Assembly: GCA_026419775.2 (NCBI GenBank)
Contig: JAOPGA020000496.1
Span: forward strand, 62,001-126,000
Length of the DNA stretch: 64,000 nt
Direction: 5' to 3'
Origin: Acrasis kona
Lineage: Eukaryota > Heterolobosea > Eutetramitea > Acrasida > Acrasidae
Under the pieces are notes generated by a model that did no database searches, had not been told where the DNA came from, and saw nothing but the letters and a program-made list of their open reading frames with translations. Every line of letters starts with the position of its first letter. The stretch's first letter is position 1. Position numbers and translations under genes: made by a program. Positions 56,697 to 64,000 of this stretch are shown in pieces.

Positions 56697-56943
56697 AACT
56701 TTATAAAAAAATGTGAAAATTTATTTAGTTTAGTGTTAATTTAATGTTAGTTTCAAATAAGCAATAGTTTGTCTCATCAATGCTATTCATAGACTTCTGG
56801 TCTCTAGTCAGTGGTGATGGCATCAATCCTGCCTTATTAGGTCAAATGTGAGTGTATTTTGACGTCAAAATCTATGGACAAATGACATAAAATAATAAAG
56901 CTTCATTCTATGCTGCTTGCAACTTTATTGTCGCGCTTGTTAA

Positions 56944-57182
56944 TTACAAATTCTTGTTAAATGTGTTGTTCTCTTCCACTGATAACATATCTCCTGAAGC
57001 GGACTTTGTAATTCCTCTCATCGCTTTGGAAAAAAGGATGCTGACAATGGGCGGTCTGTAATTTCCACAACGTGGAGCTCTTCCCAACTCTTATCTACAT
57101 TTCCAAATGACGCAACCCTCTTCATACTTCCATTGTTAGGTTGCTTCTTGACGATGGTCTTCTCAATTATATCAAGCAGCAT
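56944..57182 (-). pseudogene. small open gene with a frame break at a homopolymer
   Basis: From ATG 57182 the frame reads MLLDIIEKTIVKKQ, then KRVASFGNVDKSWEELHVVE and SASFF, and meets TGA just after a run of six T's (minus strand, near 57030). A one-base change in that run would continue into MRGITKSASGDMLSVEENN and end at 56944, giving about 80 aa. RVAS is a basic-Ser phosphorylation-type site. No family is recognised. It is either an assembly indel or a decayed gene. Confidence 0.4.
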
Positions 57183-57427
57183 AGGTTGAGTGTATAATTT
57201 CAAAGTTGTCTGTTACGCTTTATTTATAGTTATGCATGAGAGAAATAACAGGCTGGAATTTGTGAATGGAATATAATTTCTGTTTATATGATCTCAAGAT
57301 TTGTAATTTGTGGCAGTTTCCGTCCTTTTCGAATATGGTGGGATAGTCCCTAATCATCAAGTCTTAATATGTGTTCCTAAACGTCAAATGTCATAGTGGC
57401 AATTGCTGTATCAAAATCGTGTCAACA

Positions 57428-59031
57428 ATGAAGTATCCCTTCAAGAGCAACAGCAAAGTCGATATTGATGAACTATATGTTCAGCAGCATGGTGCCACTT
57501 TTCCTCCAATTGATGTTTATGAGCCAGTATTTGGACGATCTTTGAGTCACGTAATGTCGGCTGAGAGTACATTTTATAGTGACGGAGCCAAGATACCAAC
57601 TATATTAAGGCAGTGCGTAGAGTCTTTGTACCGAAGCAGTAAGTATTACTGCTAAAATTTTTGTTATTAATACTCTCCAAGCGTGGAAGTTTGGATTAGG
57701 CTTGTATACCGATGGAATTTTCAGAGAGAGCGGTAACAACCTAAAAATTCAATTATACAAAGAGCTTTGTGACAAAAGTACGTTTCTTCGAATTAGATTA
57801 AAACTAATTTAAATAGGACAGCTGACGACTATTTCTTTAAACAACTCAATTGACAACCCTTTTACTATATCAAACGCACATAATGTAGCAAGTCTTCTAA
57901 AACAATACCTTAGAGAACTGCCTGAGCCTATCATGGGATTTGGAGCCTACGACCCTGTCGTTAACTATTTTGAGGAACTCCACAGATCAGCATTCGAACA
58001 CTATTGCCATAAAAGTGATTAAAGAACTAATGAGGAGCGATCTTAGTCCAGAGAATGTAGCAGTCGTTAATATTGTTCTTTTGCTACTGTACGAGTGTTC
58101 TAGAGTGAACGAAAAAATGTCGCCTGCCAACCTTGGTATCAATTTTCGGCCAATGCTTTTTCAGGGAGCCCCCAAAGCAATTAACCAAAAGAGAATCTTC
58201 TGATCCTGCCACAAAAATGAGAGAGGCTGTTGTCACAAACACCGCTGTGCAGCTCATGATTGAGAATTACCATACATTGTTCACTGGTGAAGAGCCATAT
58301 CTTTTCAAAGTCTACTATCCTTACTACGGCGATTTAAGGTGTAGTCTTCCGATTGATGAAAATGAAGAAGAGATTGAAGTCTTGAACGGTTAGTAATTAT
58401 TTTCGACAAATACTCAACTTTAATAGAGTCATATCAGTTGGAATTTGAGTTTGAGTTCGAAAAATTACGTACTATTTCAAGTTTACCTCCATACACAAGA
58501 ATGTACTGCGACCTTGAGTCCGATTTCGAACTTCCGTTGGATAATGATGAAATCACGGAGTTTGAATTGGACCACGGCTCCGAATCAAACGTTTTATCCT
58601 CTCAAGATGTTGACGTGATTGTGGATGACGTTCTCTCTGATACCAGTCAGTCAAGTTTACAAACCAAAGAACTAGATCTACCGGTTGTATCGCCAAAGCC
58701 ACATCGGATAAGGTCGAGCGTTGTGTTCAATAAGCTGAGTCATGTGACTAACACTAGGATTTTCACACCATCCGTAGAATGTGTAAACAGCACAATGAAT
58801 GAGTTCAACAATTTAATCCAAGAGTTTGAAGATCCAGTCATGAAGGATCGGTTAGAAGCTATATATGCCAAAGTGTTCCACTCCATATACTCAGTATCCG
58901 AGGTTGAGGATTTACCTGTAATCACTCCGTACGCGGTACTTTTGAAAGACTCCAATAAAGAAGTAGAGCATTTAAGGACCCAAGCAGGAGCGGTTAAGGG
59001 CGTGCTTCAAGAATTAATTTCCGAATGGTAG
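57428..59031 (+). CDS. RhoGAP-domain protein with two frame breaks
   Basis: GTPase-activating protein for Rho-family GTPases. In-phase introns lie at 57639-57681, 57778-57816 and 58389-58426. The RhoGAP domain (about 57685-58300) shows GLYTDGIFRESG with the catalytic Arg, then HNVASLLKQYLRELPEPIM, NVAVVNIVLLLLYECSRV, MSPANLGINFRPMLF and VQLMIENYHTLF. The frame shifts by +1 near 57985 (after YFEELH) and again near 58165, in a TTTTT run at PMLF. Removing the introns leaves a length that is a multiple of three only after dropping two bases, so the product would be about 493 aa. The C-terminal half is acidic and unrecognised. The domain is otherwise intact, so assembly error is as likely as a pseudogene. 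Confidence 0.7.
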
Positions 59032-59139
59032 ATGGGATTGTGTAATATTAAACATTACTTGTTTGTTTCGTAGTGTTCGTAAGAAAAACTTTCATTTAGT
59101 CGGGTGTACTTTACAAAACCCTCAAACTTTAAATACAAG

Positions 59140-60219
59140 ATGGATCAATCGTTAACCATGGAGTACAAGAGACTTGGAAACACAGGGCTGAAAGTTTCAA
59201 GATTTTGTCTTGGGATGATGTCATATGGATCTTCAAAATGGGCAGAATGGGTTTGTTTGGCGCTGTCATAAGCAATAATGTAATTTTAGGTGTTAAATGA
59301 AAAACAAGCATTACCCCTCATTAAAAAGGCATGGGAGATCGGGATCAACTTTTTTGATACTGCAGATGTATACTCAAATGGAGAATCTGAGAGAATTTTA
59401 GGGCGTGCCATCAAGTCGCTTGAAATTCCTCGAGATCAAATTGTTATTGCAACAAAACTTAATTTCCAGGTAGCAGACAATTTATCAACAAACACACTTA
59501 GAAAACCTGGCAAACCATCTCCATCTACTGTCAACTCAAAAGGTCTAAGCAGGAAGCACATCTTCGAGGCCTGTGATGCGAGTTTGCAGAGACTTCAAAC
59601 AGACTATATTGATTTGTATCAAATTCACCGATGGGACAATGACACACCAATCGAAGAAACAATGGAGGCACTTAACGATCTTGTAAGGAGTGGAAAAGTC
59701 CGATACATTGGTGCATCTTCCATGCATGCTTGGCAGTTTGCAAAGGCTCAGCACGTTGCCGAAAAAAATGGATGGGCAAAGTTCTCTTCCATGCAAAACC
59801 TGTACAACCTAATATACCGAGAGGAAGAGCGTGAAATGATACCCTTGTGTAAAGACCAGGGTGTCGGAATTATACCGTGGAGCCCGTTGGCAAGGGGGCT
59901 ACTGAGCGGTAAGCAGGATGCATCCGTCAGAACAAGAAGCGATCCTAACATTAAAATGTGGTTTGGCAAGACGAAAGATGTTGATGACGTAATCATTGAT
60001 GTTTTACGCGACATTGCAGAGAAAAGAAATGCATCATGCGCTGTGGTTGCACTTTCTTGGCTTTTAAGCAAAGAAGCAGTCACTTCGCCGATTGTTGGGG
60101 TGAACAAGGAGCAGTACTTTGATGATATGCTGAGCGCCATTTCGATCAAGTTAACGGAGGACGAAGTTAAACGGTTAGAAGAAAATTATGTACCCAAGAG
60201 GGTTGTTGGTCATCAATAA
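59140..60219 (+). CDS. aldo/keto reductase
   Basis: 346-aa NADPH-dependent (beta/alpha)8-barrel reductase. Exon 1 begins MDQSLTMEYKRLGNTGLKVSRFCLGMMSYG and joins over a 39-nt intron (59251-59289). The catalytic tetrad is visible: Asp and Tyr in NFFDTADVYSNG, Lys in IVIATKLNF, His in YQIHRWD. The NADP site is typical: NLYNLIYREEE, then GIIPWSPLARGLLSG. The WAEW segment and length resemble fungal aryl-alcohol and bacterial YajO-type enzymes rather than K+ channel beta subunits. The substrate is unknown. Confidence 0.9.
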
Positions 60220-60363
60220 AGTTTTCATTACAATCATACGCTCCATTTAAACTGCAAGTTGACAAGTCAACTCTATTCTCAATTCTTTGTTTACCAGGCT
60301 GGTCTTGTCTCCATCAAACCCATCGTATTGATAAAATAAACGAAAGGCAATAGCTGTGATACA

Positions 60364-62116
60364 ATGTCGGAATTACCTCTCCACCCAGATTTACCCAAGA
60401 GAAAGCCCCCAGCTTTGGGATTACAGCCTCTAATAACACCTCTGCGCTCAAAAAGAGGCGTCGGCACTGGTAGTGGAAAGCCCAAATTAAAAGGAATGCT
60501 ACCTCTCCAAGTAAATGTTCCTGATAAAAAAGCGCATGATCCGAAAGACTTTGAAATGTATTCACTACTTTTATCTTAACATGTGCTCACACCATGACAG
60601 AACAGACAGTGGGACTTTTTCGTTCGGTAACCTTAAAATTGGAACGTATGGACTTCGATCTGGATCCGAATTAGAAGAGGAGGCGAGTCAACAACGATTG
60701 GCCATGCTCAGAGCCCAATCGGCAAGTTCCGCCAACTCATCGGCCAACTCTCCCGACCCCCGCAGCAGCTTCGAGGACGCCGACGACGACACCGAAGACG
60801 ACGTGACGCCAGAGTCGAGCGGAGCAGATACCTCGTACAATAGAGGAGCGCCGGTCAAAAAGAGCACTTTAAATCAATACCCACCACAACAGCAATTACT
60901 ACAACAACAACAACAATTACAACAACAAATCCATCCACTACATCAAACACAGCAGCAGCAACAGGTTCCTCTCCACGCAAGAGGTCCATCCGCACAAGTT
61001 CCTCCGAAACTAGTTTTAAACAATATGAAACCAACGAGCGGACCCACCGGCACGGACAAGGACCTCTCGAGCCAGTACCAACAGGTGGAGGAAAAGTTCA
61101 AACAGCTCACCACCTCGGGCAAGAAGACATCCACCAGCACCGACGTGGCACAGGGCAACGTTTCTCCTCCAAAATCAGACAAGCCGAGCGAAATATTCTA
61201 CGACGATTTGGAGATTCTAAAACGAAGCAAGCTGGGATCCGGCGCCACTGCCAACGTGATACGCGTGACTCACATTCACGACAGAAAACCATATGCGTTG
61301 AAGATCGTTCCTCTCTACCAGGGCGACATCCAGCCCAGACAAATCATTTCCGAGATTCAAAGCTTGTACGAGAGCATGACCTGTCCCTACATTGTAAGAT
61401 TCTACGAGGCATTCCACAGGGAGGGAAGCATTCGCATATTGTTGGAGTATATGGACTGTGGAAGTTTGGACGACGTGTACAGGGTTGCGGGCAAGATTCC
61501 CGAGGTGGTGCTGAGCGAGATTACTTATCAAATTCTACAGGGTCTTGCCTATCTCGAGACCAGAAAGATTGTACACAGGGACATCAAGCCTGCCAACGTG
61601 CTGTTGAACAAGGACGGTCAGGCCAAGATTAGTGATTTTGGAATGAGCAAGCAGCTCACCGCTTCGTTGCAGGCCTTCAAAACGTTCCAGGGCACTTTCA
61701 TGTACATGAGTCCGGAGCGCTTGAAGGGAGAGGAGCATAGTTTCGACAGCGACATTTGGAGTTTGGGCGTCAGTATTGCCGAGTGTGCGATAGGTAGGTT
61801 TCCTTTCGACTTGGAGCAGTTCAACGTGTGGAACGTATTAAAGTGCATCACCGACAATGGACTCAACATTCAGCCAAGAGAGTGTAGTCCAGAGCTGCTC
61901 ATATTCGTTCGCGCCTGCACCATCGTGGATCCGGTCAAGAGGCCCAACGCTGCTACATTGTTAAAATATGATTTCATCACCAAGCACAATCAAACACACG
62001 ATAAATCTGCCACCAAGCAGTGGATTCAAACCGTTTTCCTTCCAGAGCGAAAGAGGAGACAGAATTTGAAGAGAAGTCAAAAATTGGCAGGAGAGGGAGC
62101 AGATCGAAGGCGTTAA
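60364..62116 (+). CDS. MAP kinase kinase (MAP2K)
   Basis: 569 aa in two exons, with a 43-nt intron (60558-60600) in phase 2. A long disordered N-terminus with Gln-rich stretches leads to the kinase domain (about 280-545). Features are LGSGATANVIRV, YALKIVPL, VEEKFK-type docking upstream, GSLDDVYRVAGKIPE, VHRDIKPANVLLN and SDFGMSKQL. The activation segment TASLQAFKTFQGTFMYMSPERL has the MEK layout. The basic N-terminus (LPKRKPPALGLQPL) resembles a MAPK docking site. It should phosphorylate a MAPK; the partners are not in this window. Confidence 0.87.
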
Positions 62117-62175
62117 GAGAGCTTGTGCTTTGTTTAAACATTTGTGTAATAAATTTTGATATTTTATTCAATCGA

Positions 62176-64000
62176 TTAGGCTATTCCGTACACGATGGGA
62201 TTGTAATAGGCCACGATGGTGGTGTTGTCGTGACTGCCTGGTGGTCTCGATCGGCGAACGGCCGTGATGCTCTTGCCTACAAAAGTAGTCACGCTGCCAT
62301 TTGGTTGTGTAGTTTTGTTGGTTGGTGGTTTCTTGGACAGGGATGATGGACTTTTTAGACTGGCAGAGCTCAGACTGTTTTGATTGGGAGGATTCGTGAT
62401 GCGCTGCGTGATGAGTTCGGACATGATGATTGCGCACAGGTCCAGATTCTTTATGGAATCGGAGGGAACGAATAAATTTGTAACGATGGTTTGAGTGCCA
62501 AGCATGGACGCTATGGCAGCGAGTCTCCAAGATCCATGAATATTGCACAGTGTTTCATAATCTAGCGAAAGTCCCTCCACCTGCTCATCTTCCACCTTTT
62601 GAGCAGATGCAGGCGTCTTTACGTCGTCATTCTGAAGAATCTCTGAAAAGGCCACGGTGGATGCACGTCGAGTAGTGGTCGTGTTGTGATGTGTCTTTGC
62701 GCTAGGTCTATGATTGGGTGCACCTCTATCCATCACAATTGCCAATTCCAAATTCTTCAAATTCAAATTACTAAAATGACTAGCATCATGCATAATATGC
62801 TCCAATAAGGTATCGAATCCATGATAATAAAAACATGTCGAATCTTGAATCAGTTTTTGAATTTCATAAATGTTCGGTATTTTCGATGCAACATCCTTAC
62901 CTCCCCATTTAATACCTTGCCACGTGGACGAAACACTCGCCATATCTCTTTCGAATTTTTCAGTCAATAGCTTGTAATCCTCTCCAAATGGATCCACGAT
63001 GTATCTGATTTGTTCCCAATCCACGCCACATGGTAGCATTGATAATGCCGAAGGAGCGTTGTTCGCATCGATAGCGTCCTTGTTCGCCACAGCAGATGCA
63101 TTCGCTTTATTCTTATCATTCTTCGCAGCAGGCACAACGGGTGCTGATGATTTGGATTTTGAAATCGAAGACGATACCGATATGGATGAAGAAGACCTAC
63201 TCAGTCGATGAATCAAAAAGGCAACTGAAAAGTCTCTACTGATGGAATTGAACCTTTGTATTCCATTGTCATCGCAATATGAATCTAAGCACACTTCGAT
63301 GGGTAAATCCATGAGCAATTCATCATTGGTCACAACGATGATTCTCTTGTTGGTTATCTTCTTCAAATCCACGATGAATCCATCTAGTATGGGCTGTAGT
63401 AATTGTTGTACTTGTACGCACAGATCCAAATATCTCGTATCGCGGTTGATCATCTTTCCTTGATTCTTTCTTCCCGTCTGATCATACAAGTGTAATCCAT
63501 CCACATTCCACTTTTTAATCAAATCATGAATTTTGATTAGCAAATCATAATCGAATCGAATGGCTTCGTATTTGGATTCCTTGGTGATTTTGGGTTCTAA
63601 TGACTCTGAATCAGCCACGCGTGTTGAACCACCCGCTGGAGTGGACGATCGTGCTCTGGATGGAGTGGTGCTGCCGCTGGATGAACTTTCGTTAAAGCTC
63701 TTATAAATCAATGCACAGTGCATTACTTCTTTGGAGCTATTCATCACCAAGTGATGTTTGTAATCGTTAGTCATGGATAGAGATGGTTGGATGATGAGCA
63801 CTGCCACATCATCCGGTATCATGTTGGTGCAGTGATCCATGAGTGGGTCGCTATAGGATGATGTGATGGGATGATAGATGCTATTGTACATGAGAGAATG
63901 ATTCAATAGATTATTATGAACTTGTTGTTGTAGTTCGCTTCTAGATTGATGATGATTGAGTTGATTACGAAGGAAATGAATCAACACAGAGTCGTTGCTC
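62176..64000 (-). CDS. CFAP46: CFAP46 flagellar central-apparatus protein, C-terminal part (runs off right edge)
   Basis: At least 607 residues, open to the window edge, so the N-terminus is missing. The C-terminal pseudo-protease-like (CHAT-like) region matches CFAP46: LMDLPIEVCLDSY, INSISRDFS-type strand (FNSISRDFSVAFLIHRL), DWEQIRYIVDPFGEDYKL, FYYHGFDTLLEHI, LELAIVMDRG and SWRLAAIASMLGTQTIVTNLF. Ser- and Asn-rich inserts are lineage-specific. In other eukaryotes CFAP46 is part of the C1d projection of motile flagella. Its presence implies a flagellate stage. Confidence 0.7.
   Translation of the reverse strand, partial: SNDSVLIHFLRNQLNHHQSRSELQQQVHNNLLNHSLMYNSIYHPITSSYSDPLMDHCTNMIPDDVAVLIIQPSLSMTNDYKHHLVMNSSKEVMHCALIYKSFNESSSSGSTTPSRARSSTPAGGSTRVADSESLEPKITKESKYEAIRFDYDLLIKIHDLIKKWNVDGLHLYDQTGRKNQGKMINRDTRYLDLCVQVQQLLQPILDGFIVDLKKITNKRIIVVTNDELLMDLPIEVCLDSYCDDNGIQRFNSISRDFSVAFLIHRLSRSSSSISVSSSISKSKSSAPVVPAAKNDKNKANASAVANKDAIDANNAPSALSMLPCGVDWEQIRYIVDPFGEDYKLLTEKFERDMASVSSTWQGIKWGGKDVASKIPNIYEIQKLIQDSTCFYYHGFDTLLEHIMHDASHFSNLNLKNLELAIVMDRGAPNHRPSAKTHHNTTTTRRASTVAFSEILQNDDVKTPASAQKVEDEQVEGLSLDYETLCNIHGSWRLAAIASMLGTQTIVTNLFVPSDSIKNLDLCAIIMSELITQRITNPPNQNSLSSASLKSPSSLSKKPPTNKTTQPNGSVTTFVGKSITAVRRSRPPGSHDNTTIVAYYNPIVYGIA

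Overview
This window is nuclear DNA of a unicellular eukaryote. It is AT-rich and packed with short-intron genes. Introns I could place by reading frame are mostly 35-43 nt, run GT to AG, often begin GTATGT or GTAAGT, and sit beside stop codons that frequently overlap AATAAA-type signals. The gene set combines flagellar CFAP46, a bacterial-type FtsY with no plastid context, a divergent phosphoenolpyruvate carboxylase, STRIPAK, Mediator, SWI/SNF and MCM parts, and many orphan surface proteins. This best fits a heterolobosean amoeboflagellate (Naegleria, Tetramitus or Acrasis type). That placement is inference, not proof.

Layout. 1-8.3 kb: end of an upstream gene, a cyclic-nucleotide-gated channel (-), a secreted/TM EGF-like surface protein with a frame break, a tRNA-Phe with an enlarged D-loop (-), a coiled-coil orphan, and a fused pseudouridine glycosidase-kinase. 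8.4-17 kb: an Afi1/SPA DENN protein, a PPR protein, glutathione peroxidase, a small spliced possible Mediator subunit (-), a membrane P-loop GTPase (-), and two orphans. 17.5-27.2 kb: XPC/Rad4, a dCache-HAMP-PAS receptor (-), the carboxylase, and EMC7. 27.2-40.1 kb: STRIP, a protein kinase, a small basic protein (-), eIF2B-delta, C5-sterol desaturase (-), FtsY (-), an SS18/GIF coactivator, a thioredoxin-fold membrane protein (-), an orphan (-), and an ankyrin-EDR1-kinase fusion (-).

40.4-47.2 kb: MCM4, a possible Ig-fold transcription factor (-), an orphan, then a complete 2.4 kb Tc1/mariner-type transposon with TA duplications, 26-bp inverted repeats and two convergent genes. Its transposase is broken by one TGA. 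47.5-55.8 kb: one giant surface protein (signal peptide, RCC1 repeats, NHL repeats, Pro-Thr tract, three long repeats, TM). The RCC1 part is split by introns at the same place in each repeat. 56-64 kb: GST, a small frame-broken gene (-), a RhoGAP with two frame breaks, an aldo/keto reductase, a MAP2K, and the C-terminal part of CFAP46 (-), which runs off the right edge.

Four coding regions carry frame breaks or a stop. At least two breaks fall in homopolymer runs, so assembly indels should be excluded before calling pseudogenes. The most unusual items are the two-gene mariner element, the probable mitochondrial FtsY, the intron-phased RCC1 repeats, the D-loop-expanded tRNA and the altered glycine loop of the carboxylase.
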